A stretch of 64,000 nucleotides of DNA, from positions 496,001 through 560,000 of the forward strand of contig CAVQIB010000001.1 of the NCBI GenBank assembly GCA_963712435.1, in the 5' to 3' direction. Positions 10,506-19,995 of this stretch are shown here, in pieces. The first letter of the stretch is position 1; each line of letters opens with the position of its first letter. Source of the stretch: Rhodoplanes sp963712435. Lineage in GTDB: Bacteria > Pseudomonadota > Alphaproteobacteria > Rhizobiales > Xanthobacteraceae. The notes under the pieces are model-generated. The model ran no database searches. It saw only the letters and a program-made list of their open reading frames with translations, and was not told the DNA's origin. A program made the position numbers and the translations under genes.

Positions 10506-12068
10506 TCAAGGAACGCCGTAGCTTTCGAACTCGCGGTCGATCGTGGAATCGATCGCCTTTGCGCTTCGGATATCCGCGTTTCCGCCCGCGGCGTCGCCTT
10601 TCTTCATCTTGGCCTTGCCGCGCCCGTAAAGCGCCGAGGGCATCTTCGGATTGAGCCGGAGCGCTGAGTCGAAGTCGGCGATCGCCCGGTCGAACTGGCC
10701 GAGCTTCAGGTGGGTCAAGCCGCGGCTGTCGAGCGCGTCCGCGTATTTTGGGCGCAGCTTTATCGCCTCGTTGCAGTCGGACAGCGCGGCGTCGAGCTGG
10801 CCGAGCACCGCGCGGGTGAAACAGCGATTGTTCAGCGCCTCGGTGTCGCTCGGATTGAGCCGGATCGCCTGGCCGAAATCCTCCGTCGCGAGCCCGAAGT
10901 TGCGTCGTTCCGCGAAGAGCTGACCGCGCTTGTAGTAAAGGTCCGGATCCCGCGGATTCCGCCCGATCGCTTCGGTGAGTTCCGAGACGACCGGGTCTTC
11001 CTGGACCGAGGCCGAGGGCGGCGGAGCGGGCGACGCCTGCTTCGGCGGCGGCGCCGCAGCGGACGGAGCCGGGGGCGGCGGGACCGGCGGCGGCGCCGCA
11101 GCGGACGGAGCTGGGGGCGGCGGGACCGGCGGCGGCGCCGCAGCGGACGGAGCCGGGGGCGGCGGGGCCGGCGGCGGCGCCGCAGCGGATGGAGCCGGGG
11201 GCGGCGGGGCCGAAGCAGATGGCGCCGGGGGCGGCGGGGCCGTTGGAGGAGCGGCCGACGACGGCGACGGTTTGCCGAAATAGAACTCCTCGACCAGCGA
11301 GGACGACACCCACGGAACCTGTTCGCTCTTGGACGCGCGCGATACCCCTTTCTGCGTGCTGTTGAAGATGGCCTCGGCGCTCAGCCCGGGGGTGCGCATC
11401 TCTTTCAGCAGCTCGGTGACGAACAGGCTGTTCGCCCCATCGAAGTCGTTCACCACCCGGTCGGGCGCAGCCGAGTAGATGGCGAGCGTGCCGGCGGGAG
11501 CGGTCAGCGGCGCCAGCCCGATCGAGAGGCCGCGAAAGCGCCGCTCGAACGGATTGCGCCGCGCCGCATCGATGATGACGAGCTTCACCGTCGCGCCGGC
11601 GGCGTTCATGTCGGCGAGAATCAATTCGATGCTGATCCCGTCCCGCTTCACCTCGCCCTCTGTCCAGATCTGGGCGTCGACCGGGATGATGTAGGATTGC
11701 TTGCCGCTCTGGATGCCGTAGCCGCTGAAGAAGACGAGCGCGGTCGAGCCCTGCTTGATCTTAGCCTTGAAGCTGCCCAGCAGCGCACGGAGTTTCTGCT
11801 TGCTGACGTCTTCTCCGGTGATCACGTCGAAGTCCGCGCGCCGCAACTCTTCAGCGATCGCTTTGACGTCCTTGGTCGGCTGCGCGAGCGGCTGATCGTC
11901 ATCGGGGTAGGTGGCGTTGCCGACCACCAGCGCGACCCGGCTTGCGACGCCGGCGCTTCCTTGCACCACACGGAAAGCGGCGGAATCAGCGGCGGCGGGC
12001 GCCATCGACGACAGCAAGGCGAGCAGGAACGCGGCCAGGCGGATCACGATCACATTCGACTGCTTCAT
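10506..12068 (-). CDS. caspase-fold (C14-like) protein with TPR repeats, catalytic dyad lost
   Basis: The ATG at 12068 gives a signal peptide (MKQSNVIVIRLAAFLLALLS...) and a 520-residue exported protein. Residues about 43-235 form a caspase/p20-like domain: ALVVGNATYPD, then FFSGYGIQSG where catalytic His is expected, then LVIIDAARRNPF where catalytic Cys is expected. Tyr (117) and Ala (169) replace the His-Cys dyad, so it is predicted not to be a protease. A Pro/Ala linker built from a 14-residue repeat follows, then about four TPR motifs (LYYKRGQLFAERRNF, ALNNRCFTRAVLGQLDAAL, ALDSRGLTHLKLGQFDRAI). It is probably a periplasmic scaffold or binding protein. The partners are unknown. Confidence 0.8.
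   Translation of the reverse strand: MKQSNVIVIRLAAFLLALLSSMAPAAADSAAFRVVQGSAGVASRVALVVGNATYPDDDQPLAQPTKDVKAIAEELRRADFDVITGEDVSKQKLRALLGSFKAKIKQGSTALVFFSGYGIQSGKQSYIIPVDAQIWTEGEVKRDGISIELILADMNAAGATVKLVIIDAARRNPFERRFRGLSIGLAPLTAPAGTLAIYSAAPDRVVNDFDGANSLFVTELLKEMRTPGLSAEAIFNSTQKGVSRASKSEQVPWVSSSLVEEFYFGKPSPSSAAPPTAPPPPAPSASAPPPPAPSAAAPPPAPPPPAPSAAAPPPVPPPPAPSAAAPPPVPPPPAPSAAAPPPKQASPAPPPSASVQEDPVVSELTEAIGRNPRDPDLYYKRGQLFAERRNFGLATEDFGQAIRLNPSDTEALNNRCFTRAVLGQLDAALSDCNEAIKLRPKYADALDSRGLTHLKLGQFDRAIADFDSALRLNPKMPSALYGRGKAKMKKGDAAGGNADIRSAKAIDSTIDREFESYGVP
11044..11241. repeat. 42-nt tandem repeat in the caspase-like gene
   Basis: Four near-identical 42-base units (11044, 11086, 11128, 11170) plus a partial 30-base unit to 11241. 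On the minus strand each unit encodes 14 residues of the form PPPPAPSAAAPPPV. The units differ by only a few bases, which suggests recent or homogenised expansion of the linker. Confidence 0.9.
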
Positions 12069-12375
12069 GGTCGAGCCTTCACGCCCTGGCGCCGCATCGC
12101 GGGCGCGGGCATCATTGCAGCTGCTCACAATCTCGAAGTTCCGCCACCCACCATAAATAGCTTAGGCGTCAATCTCAATACGGCCCCGCGAGATGGTCGC
12201 CGTTGGCAGGAGCGCGCACGGCGTTCTTGCCCGCCTGCCCTCCCCGCTCGACCGAACGTGAGAGCGCGCTGCTTGACAGCTCTCTCCTCGCGTCACCACC
12301 ATAAGCGGGCAAAGCGAGAACGCGAGCTTGCGCCACGTCGCTCCGCGTCGCAGCAACCTAAGGGAGGCCATTCGG
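12069..12375. other. divergent intergenic region
   Basis: This 307-base region lies between the minus-strand caspase-like gene and the plus-strand radical SAM gene. It should hold both promoters. No clear boxes were recognised, apart from the strong AGGGAGG ribosome site at 12361-12367, 9 bases before the radical SAM ATG. Confidence 0.5.
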
Positions 12376-13981
12376 ATGGCTCCTCAAACGCAAAACGGCG
12401 CGCGCGGCGAGCGACGCATTCTGTGCATCTGCCCGCGCTATACATCGTCCTTCGGCATGTTCGAGCACGCCTATCCTCTGCTGGACGGCGTGCGCGCGCT
12501 TATGCCGCCGCAGGGGCTCCTGGTGATCGCCGCGGTGTTGCCCTCCTCCTGGGAGGTCCGTCTGATCGACGAGAACATCCGGCCTGCGACGCGCGACGAT
12601 TACCTGTGGGCCGACGCCGTGTTCGTCACCGGCATGCATGCGCAGCGCCGTCAGATCGAGACGATCTGCCGCCGCGCGCACATGTACGACCGCACGGCCG
12701 TGCTCGGCGGCTCGTCCGTTTCCGCCTGCCCGGAGCATTACCCCGAGTTCGACTACCTGCATGTCGGCGAACTCGGCGATGCGACGGACGAGCTGATCGC
12801 GCTTCTCGCGCGCGACATATCGCGCCCGGCGTCACAGGTCGTGCTCACCACGCAGGAGCGCCGCGAGCTCACCGATTTCCCGATTCCCGCCTACGAGCTT
12901 GCCGAGCTGCGCCGCTACATGACCTTGAGCATCCAGTATTCGAGCGGCTGTCCCTATCAGTGCGAATTCTGCGACATCCCGACGCTCTATGGACGCAATC
13001 CCCGCCTGAAGACGCCGGATCAGATCATCGCCGAGCTGGAGAAGCTGCTCGTCTGCGGCGGCGACGGGATGGGCGGCCCGATCTATTTCGTCGACGACAA
13101 TTTCATCGGCAATCGGCGCGCCGTGCGCGAACTCCTGCCGGTGCTGATCGAGTGGCAGAAAAGCCGCGGCTACCCCTACATGTTCGCGTGCGAGGCGACG
13201 CTCAATCTGGCGAAGCGGCCGGAAATCCTCGAGCTGATGCGGCAGGCGAGGTTCGAGACCGTCTTCTGCGGCATCGAGACGCCGGAGCCCGACGCGCTCA
13301 GGGCCATGGCGAAAGAGCACAACATGATGGTGCCGCTGCTCGAAGGCGTGAGCACGCTCAATCGCTATGGGCTCGAAATCGTCTCCGGAATCATTCTCGG
13401 GCTCGACACCGATACGCCCGACACGGGCGCGCGCATCGTGGAATTCATCGAGACAGTCGCGCATTCCGATGCTGACGATCAACCTGCTCCAGGCCCTGCC
13501 CCGCACGCCCTTGTGGGACCGGCTCGACCGCGCAGGCCGTCTGCTCGACGACGAGGAGCGCGAATCCAATGTCGCGTTCCTGATGCCCTACGACGACGTG
13601 CTCGCGATCTGGCGCGACACGATGGGACGCGCCTTTACGCCCGAGGCGGTGTTTGCGCGCTACCATCATCAGCTCACGCATACCTTTCCGAACCGGATCG
13701 CGACGCCCGCGCGCCTGAAGAACATGCCGCGGCAAGCGATCGTCCGCGGCTTGCGCATCCTGTGGGCGGTGCTCTGGCAGTGCGGCGTGCGCGCCGACTA
13801 TCGCCGTCACTTCTGGAAAGTCGTGCGCCATTGTGTGATGAGTGGGCAGATCGATTCCATGGTCCGCATCGGCATCATGTCTCATCACCTCATCATGTCG
13901 GCGCGCGACGCCACCGCCGGTCGGCAAAAAGCCTCGCATTACTCCGCGCGTCCGCAGGACGTGCCGGTGCCGGCGGAATAG
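12376..13981 (+). CDS. B12-binding radical SAM protein, HpnP-like, frameshifted
   Basis: The ATG at 12376 follows AGGGAGG. The N-terminal part is a cobalamin-binding Rossmann domain (CPRYTSSFGMFEHAYPL, GLLVIAAVLP, VGELGDATDE). A radical SAM domain follows with CPYQCEFC (C192, C196, C199), and the C-terminal region is of the DUF4070 type (NLLQALPRTPLWDRL, ESNVAFLMPYDDV). The whole pattern resembles HpnP, the hopanoid C-2 methylase of Rhodopseudomonas and Bradyrhizobium. A +1 shift near 13460 joins the two parts, so the intact protein is about 534 residues. No other hopanoid gene is in view. A different B12-radical-SAM methylase of the same family remains possible. Confidence 0.8.
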
Positions 13982-13995
13982 GACGCGGTCCCCCC

Positions 13996-15738
13996 TTGCA
14001 CCCAACACACTTCATTCGCGCCGGCGCGAAAGCGCTCGTCGCCCGGACGAGCGGGCCGACCCTCTACGACGTGTGCGACCCGCTGCTGCGTCGGCCCGGC
14101 AAAGGCGACGCGCATTTGCAGGCGTTCTACCGCACCGCGCTCGCCAACATGGCGCTGCGGCCCTTGCTCGCACGCGCCGGATTGCCCCAACTCTCCGATC
14201 CGGCGCGCCTGCGCGCCGTTCAGGATGCGCTCCTGCAGGCGCGCGACGACCGAAATCCCGATTGGGCCGCGATCGGCCGGCCGATCGGCGACCTGATCGA
14301 TGAATATCCGCAATCGCACCCGCGGCCCGCGCGTGCGCCGGCGAACCATCGCGCACCGCCGCTCGCCGAGATCGACCGCGTCATCCGCGCCTGCGCCGGG
14401 CATCTGTTGCAGGCGTTCCGCCGCAACGGATTCCTGCCGGCCTATGCCGCCTTCGACCTCGTCGGCGATCCGGATTTCCGCGGGCGCGACCTCATGACGG
14501 CGCTAACCGGGCTCGAAGCGCGCACCTACAAGAACGCGACGCTTCTGTTCAACCTCGCCCGCGTCTTCATCCTCGCCAACCAGCCGGTCGCCGACCTGAT
14601 CAATCCGCCCTGGCGCGGCGTGGCGGAAACCATGTGGCAGCCGGTGCAGATCCGCCATCGCTCGGCCTATTACGACGCGTTCTTTGCCGAAGCGCTGATG
14701 GATTTCACAAAGAGCGGGCTCGCCGGCGCCCAAGACGGCGCGGCGGCGCGCGACGCGATCGGCGCGCTCATCCTCTTCTGTCTGAACGAAAGCCGCGAGG
14801 AGACGATCAACCCGGGCGACGGCCAGCCGATCTCCGTGGTCACCGCGCTCGCGCCGCCGCCCCATGCGCGCATCAGCCGCTTCTTCGGCAACCTCAAGAG
14901 CAATCTCGGTTTCGGCGTTTACGTGCCCGATTGCGACACCACCGCATGCTCGCTGTCGGCCGCGGCGCAATCCGGCATCGACCATCCGATGCTGCAACAG
15001 CCCTTGCTCGACTTCTACGCCGGCTACCAGATCGGACGCGGCGACAACCGGTTTCCGGCGACCGTCGCAATCAATGACACGATCGATTTCACCGGCGGGG
15101 TCGTGACCTGGATCGAGAGCGCGGCGGGCGCCCGCCCGTTCGGCAACGATCTCGACCCCACCCTCAATCTCGACGTGCTGGAAGCCGCATTTCAGAACCA
15201 TGCGCGCTGGGGCATCGCCGAATCGGCGGAGCGCATCGCGTTTCTGCAGGGGATCGTCCGCTTCCAGGAGACGCTCGTCGGTTCCGGGGCGTGGACCGAT
15301 CCGCGCTCGCATATCTATTACCTGCCGGAGCTCTATTGCGCGTATTTCGGCCGGTGCTATGCCGCCTTCCGCGCGCTGCCGCCGTCCACGCGCGGCGCGA
15401 TCGATCCCGGCGGCGCCTTCGAGCGTATCCGCCGCGCGGTGCTCGCCTATGTGTATGACGAGCTTCTCGCCTACGAGCTCAACCCGTTCGACGCCGCGCT
15501 CGCGCTGCTCGCGCTCGCGAAACTCGGCGGCGAGCCGGACCGGTTTGCGCCCGCGCTCGACGGCATCGTCCGAAGCTTCGGCGAGGGACGATGGGGCGCG
15601 CCGTTCAAGGCCTACGAATGGAACAAGATGAAGACGCCGACGCGCATCGTGGTGGGCGGGCCGGAAGTGACGTCGGCCTTCGTCCTCTCGGCGCTCGCGC
15701 ATGCGCGCGCGGCGCTGTGCCGCGCCGGCATGGCGTGA
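13996..15738 (+). CDS. large protein of unknown function with DxDTT motif, possible alpha-toroid
   Basis: The frame opens after the radical SAM stop. No ATG is available, and the TTG at 13996 (LHPTHFIRAG) is the best start, giving about 580 residues 14 bases downstream of the partner gene. I do not recognise the family. The sequence is helical throughout, without signal peptide or membrane segments. It contains YVPDCDTTACSL (D312, D314). DxDTT/DxDDT followed by small residues is the acid motif of class II terpene cyclases, whose alpha/alpha-barrel repeats would fit the later ALALLALAKLG and SAFVLSALAHARAAL helices. A cyclase-like role is inference from this motif and the neighbour. Confidence 0.6.
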   Translation: MHPTHFIRAGAKALVARTSGPTLYDVCDPLLRRPGKGDAHLQAFYRTALANMALRPLLARAGLPQLSDPARLRAVQDALLQARDDRNPDWAAIGRPIGDLIDEYPQSHPRPARAPANHRAPPLAEIDRVIRACAGHLLQAFRRNGFLPAYAAFDLVGDPDFRGRDLMTALTGLEARTYKNATLLFNLARVFILANQPVADLINPPWRGVAETMWQPVQIRHRSAYYDAFFAEALMDFTKSGLAGAQDGAAARDAIGALILFCLNESREETINPGDGQPISVVTALAPPPHARISRFFGNLKSNLGFGVYVPDCDTTACSLSAAAQSGIDHPMLQQPLLDFYAGYQIGRGDNRFPATVAINDTIDFTGGVVTWIESAAGARPFGNDLDPTLNLDVLEAAFQNHARWGIAESAERIAFLQGIVRFQETLVGSGAWTDPRSHIYYLPELYCAYFGRCYAAFRALPPSTRGAIDPGGAFERIRRAVLAYVYDELLAYELNPFDAALALLALAKLGGEPDRFAPALDGIVRSFGEGRWGAPFKAYEWNKMKTPTRIVVGGPEVTSAFVLSALAHARAALCRAGMA

Positions 15739-15956
15739 CCGCGGGTTTGCGGCGTGAACCGCCGCCTCGGCGCGATGGCGACTAAGAACGGTGGTGAGAG
15801 CCTCTCGGACCGACCCGGACATGCAGGCGTCGACGGGTCTTCTCCCTCGTCCCTTCGCAGCCATATTGGAAACAACGTCGCGTGAATCTATCGTGACCAG
15901 ATGCAGCCATACTGCACGCACAGATTGACATTTGCTGGATCGCGGGAGGCCTTGGC

Positions 15957-18105
15957 ATGAGACTGATCAAGATTGCCGCCATCGCGATCGGCGTGCTGGT
16001 GGTCGCAGCGGCGGTTGTGGCGGCCTATGGGATTCCCGCGCGCGGCTTGATCGAGTCCTATACAAGCGATGCTCTCGCCAAGAACGAACTGAAGCTCGAG
16101 ATTGACGGAAATGCGCGATTCTCGATCTGGCCCACCGCGGGCGTCACTATCGAGCAGATGCGGCTGCGCGACGCCGCCGGCGCCGACGATCTGCTGACGA
16201 TCGAGCGCGTGCGCGCCGGGCTTTCGCTGAGCGACCTCCTCACCGGTCGCATTCACATCAACGACCTCGCGCTGACCCGGCCGGTGCTGCAAACCGAACC
16301 GATGCTCGGACGCGCGCGGCGCGTGACCGAACGGCGCGATCGCGCCGCCGCAACCGGCGGCTCGCCTGGCGGTCCGGCCGGCGGGTCGGCCGCCGGCGGC
16401 GGGCCGGCGCTGCCGATCGTCCTGCCGGGCGACAAGGCCGTGACGATCGATGTCGTCACCGCCGAGAACGGACGCCTGCTCGTGCGCGACGGCGGCGAGA
16501 CGATCGAACTGCCGATCGAACTCGTTGCGGCTCGCTGCGTTGCCGGCGGCCGGAGGCCGGTCGAACTTGCACATCGACGCCCGATTCGGCCCGACCACCG
16601 TCCGGCTCATGGCCGGCATCGATCGGTCCGCGCGGCTCGCCGACGGGCAAACGATCCCGATCGATATCGCCATCGACGCGCCGACCGTGCTGAAAAGGCC
16701 GGCCGCGCTCACCGCCAGCGTGACCAAATCGGGCCCCGTGCTCCGAATCGAAGGGCTCAACGGCGCAATCGACCAGGGCCGGGTGCGCGGATCGATGTCG
16801 GTCAGCTTTGCCGGAGCAAAACCGTTCATCGACGCCGCGATCGAATCCGAGCGGATCGATCTCACCAGCCTCGTCGACACGATCAGCAGCGCGAACAGCC
16901 GCGTGCCGAGCGAACGCAGCAGCGCTCCCGCCCCGCGCGGCCCGGCGCCCAGCGCGCCGAGCAGCGCCGCCAGCCCCGCGCCCGCCGGCGGGCAGGTCTG
17001 GAGCGACGCCCCGCTCAATCTTTTCGGCCTGCGGCTGGTGGAAGGGAACGTCAATCTGTCGGCGCGCGAGGTGCTGGTCCAGAACATGCGCATCGCGCCG
17101 GCGGCGATCGAAGCGACGCTCCTGCAGGACATCCTGACGGTGAAGCTCGCCCCGTCCGGCGTCTATGGCGGGCAAGCGACCGGAGAACTGGTCGTCGACC
17201 GCGCTCAGGACGATCCGGCGATGGCCTTGCGGCTCGCCTTTTCCGAGATCGATGCGCTGCCGTTTCTGCAAGACGCGGCCGGTTTCAAGTACATCGCCGG
17301 CCGCGCGCGCGGGGCCGTCGAACTCAAGGGCGCGGGCGGAAGTCCGTTGCGGGTCGTGTCCAGCCTCAATGGGCGCGCCGACCTCCTGTTCGAGAACGGC
17401 GCCGTGCGCGGCCTCAACCTGCCGAACATGGTGCGCTCCCTGCTCGACATGATCATCGCCGGCTGGCAGGCGAATGCGTCGGAGGAGACGCGCTTCAGCA
17501 CCTTCGGCGCGACATTTGCGATCGAGAACGGCGTGGCGCGCTCGACCGACGTGAAGTTTGCCGGGCCGTTCATGGCGATGACGGCGGCGGGCAGCGCCGA
17601 CCTGCGCTCGCAGACGCTCGATTTCCGCGCCGATCCCCGCCTTGTTGCGAGCCAGGCGGCGCCGGGCGGAAGCGCCACTCCCTGGGGCATCGGCGTCCCG
17701 GTGGTGATTCAGGGACGCTGGTCGGATCCGCGCATCTATGCCGACACGCCGAACATCCTCGCCAATCCGGAAAGCGCGCTGCGCACGCTGCGCGACGCTT
17801 TGAGCGGCGAACGCTCCGGCGCGCCCAATGACGCTCCGCTCGGCAAGTTCATCGAGGGGCTTTCGAAAGGCATCGGCAAGGCGACCGGCGATCCCGCGCG
17901 CGACGGCGGCGCTATCGCCGAGGAAATGCTCAAGGCGCTCGGCGGGACCCGCGGCGTCGCCGCCCCGCAGCCGGAAACGACCGCCCCGCATGCGAGTCCG
18001 TCCGCGCCGCAGACCGCCGCGCCGCGTTCTCCGCCGACGCCCACGCCGGACCGCGATCTCGAGCGCGGCGCACGCGAAATCCTGCGCGACCTGCTCGGCC
18101 GATGA
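15957..18105 (+). CDS. AsmA family protein, frameshifted
   Basis: An N-terminal membrane anchor (LIKIAAIAIGVLVVAAAVVAAYG) is followed by a long periplasmic region of AsmA/TamB-like beta-rich sequence (NARFSIWPTAGVTIEQMRL, RVRAGLSLSDLL). The C-terminal AsmA_2-like part reads LNGRADLLFENGAVRGLNLPN and GVARSTDVKFAGP. A +1 shift near 16530 joins the first 190 codons to the rest, giving an intact length of about 715 residues. AsmA-like proteins bridge inner and outer membranes and affect lipid or outer-membrane protein traffic. A Pro/Ala-rich tail is present. The break is probably a sequence error because both halves stay conserved. Confidence 0.85.
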
Positions 18106-18190
18106 CGGAGGCCCCCGTGAACCGGGCGACGGCTCGACGCGATGGGCGGGCGCGCCGATCGACGCCGTATTGACGCACCGCGGGACGCAG

Positions 18191-18583
18191 TCAGTTCACC
18201 GTGCGGTGCTCCTGGGGGCTGTCGAGCGAGAAGGCGGGGATATCGATATCGAATTGCTCGCCGTTCGAGCCGACCATTCCATACGTTCCGACCATGAAGC
18301 CGGAGGGGGTCGGGAGCGGCACGCCGCTCGTGTATTCGAAGGCCGCCCCGGGCGCGAGCACCGGCTCTTCGCCGACCACGCCGGCGCCGCGCACCTCTTG
18401 CAGCCGGCCGAAAGCGTCGGTGATGCGCCAGTGCCGCGTCTTGAGCTGCACCGTATCGCGCCCGAGATTGGTGATCTCGATCGTATAGGACCAGAAATAA
18501 TAGCTTTGCTCGTGGGATGAGCGTTCCGGGAGGAAGCGGGGCGTCACCTTGACTTCGACGTTCCGGGTCACTGTGCGATACAT
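18191..18583 (-). CDS. apaG: ApaG protein
   Basis: A 130-residue single-domain protein matching ApaG along its whole length: YRTVTRNVEVKVTPRFL, YTIEITNLG, TRHWRITDAFGR and the Gly-rich PSGFMVGTYGMV. The fold is a fibronectin-III-like beta sandwich. In enterobacteria it is linked to Co/Mg resistance and lies with apaH/ksgA; the biochemical role is unsettled. Here it stands alone between the AsmA-like gene and the acyltransferase operon. Confidence 0.95.
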   Translation of the reverse strand: MYRTVTRNVEVKVTPRFLPERSSHEQSYYFWSYTIEITNLGRDTVQLKTRHWRITDAFGRLQEVRGAGVVGEEPVLAPGAAFEYTSGVPLPTPSGFMVGTYGMVGSNGEQFDIDIPAFSLDSPQEHRTVN

Positions 18584-18834
18584 CGTCGTCCCTTCATCTT
18601 CCTCGCATACGGGTCACGGGAGCACCTTCCGGCGCAGCGACGCCGTTGAGGAAAATGCATCACACGAAAGTAACCGGGGCAACCCCCGAATCCGCCCCGA
18701 TGGATATCGCATCAGGCCTCATATCCGCCACCTAAGCGGTGAATGCAACGCAACGATGGACTGATAGGGACGCGCGAGGCGACACTGCAAGGGTCAGGGC
18801 GTCGCCCGCCTGGTTGACCAAGGGACGCACCGCG

Positions 18835-19995
18835 ATGCATCTCGCCGAGAGCGAACGCGACCTGCGCCTCGATCTGTTCCGCGGGCTCGCGCTCTGGCTC
18901 ATTTTTCTCGATCATATTCCGTCGAACATCGTGAGCTGGATCACGATCCGCAATTACGGGTTCAGCGACGCGACGGAAATCTTCGTCTTCATCTCGGGCT
19001 ATACCGCCGCCTTCGTCTATGGGGCGACCATGCAGAAGAACGGCTTCGTGGTCGCGAGCGCCCGCATCCTCAAGCGGGCCTGGCAGGTCTATGTCGCCCA
19101 CATCTTCCTGTTCGCGATCTACATGGCGGAGATCGCCTATGTCTCCGCGCATTTCGAGAATCCGCTCTATGCGGAGGAAATGGGCGTGTTTGATTTCCTG
19201 CGGCAGCCGGACATGGCCTTGGTGCAGGCGCTTCTCCTGAAATTCAAGCCGGCCAATATGGACGTGCTGCCGCTCTACATCGCGCTGCTCGCGGCGTTCC
19301 CTCCTTATGTCTGGCTGTTGTTGCGCCTGCCGACGCTCGCGCTCTCGGTCTCGGTCGCTGTCTATGTGGTCGCCTGGGAATTCGGGATCAATCTTCCCGC
19401 CTATCCGAGCGGCCACTGGGTGTTCAATCCGTTCGCCTGGCAATTGCTGTTCGCGTTCGGCGCCTGGTGCGCGCTCGGCGGCATGAAGCGGATCGGTCAG
19501 TTCATCCGCTCGCCCTATGCCGTCGCGCTCGCCACGATTTATCTCTTGCTGTCGCTGGTGGTGGTCGCGACCTGGTACTTTCCCGCCTATGCGCATCTGG
19601 CGCCGAAATGGCTCACCGAATGGATCTATCCGGTTGACAAGACGAATCTGGACGTCCTCCGGCTCGCTCATTTCTTTGCGCTCGCGACCCTCACCGTTCG
19701 CTTCGTGCCGCGGGACTGGCCGGCATTGCACTCGCTTTGGCTGCGGCCTGCCGTGCTGTGCGGCCAGCATTCGCTCGAGATTTTCTGCATCGGGGTATTC
19801 CTTGCCTTCGCCGCCCATTTCGCCATGATCGAGTTCTCGGACGGAACCGCGATGCAGATCCTCGTCAGCATTCTCGGCATTGCGATCATGGTGGCGGCGG
19901 CCGCTTTGATGTCCTGGTATCGGCGCATCGAGGAACGCAGCCCCGGGTCGCGCTCGAAACCGCCGAGCGCATCCGCGGCGGGACGCTCGACATGA
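18835..19995 (+). CDS. OpgC-type membrane acyltransferase
   Basis: The 386-residue product has about ten predicted membrane helices. It opens with ERDLRLDLFRGLALWLIFLDH, the signature of the OpgC family (acyltransferase-3 related), which moves succinyl or other acyl groups onto periplasmic glucans. The ATG at 18835 starts directly before the family motif; an earlier in-frame ATG at 18739 would add an unlikely Arg-rich leader. The stop overlaps the next gene start (ATGA at 19992). Pairing with two exported SGNH proteins suggests a surface-glycan acyl-modification unit. Confidence 0.88.
   Translation: MHLAESERDLRLDLFRGLALWLIFLDHIPSNIVSWITIRNYGFSDATEIFVFISGYTAAFVYGATMQKNGFVVASARILKRAWQVYVAHIFLFAIYMAEIAYVSAHFENPLYAEEMGVFDFLRQPDMALVQALLLKFKPANMDVLPLYIALLAAFPPYVWLLLRLPTLALSVSVAVYVVAWEFGINLPAYPSGHWVFNPFAWQLLFAFGAWCALGGMKRIGQFIRSPYAVALATIYLLLSLVVVATWYFPAYAHLAPKWLTEWIYPVDKTNLDVLRLAHFFALATLTVRFVPRDWPALHSLWLRPAVLCGQHSLEIFCIGVFLAFAAHFAMIEFSDGTAMQILVSILGIAIMVAAAALMSWYRRIEERSPGSRSKPPSASAAGRST

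Noticed and set aside
10975..11283. A Gly/Ala/Asp repeat protein on the plus strand
   Set aside because: It is the antisense reading of the Pro/Ala linker repeat of the caspase-like gene, without start signals.
12328..15738. A single 1,136-residue fusion of the radical SAM protein with the downstream DxDTT protein
   Set aside because: The junction near 13460 to 13990 reads as Arg-rich nonsense, while the conserved radical SAM C-terminus lies in the next frame up to 13981. The fusion is produced by the frameshift.
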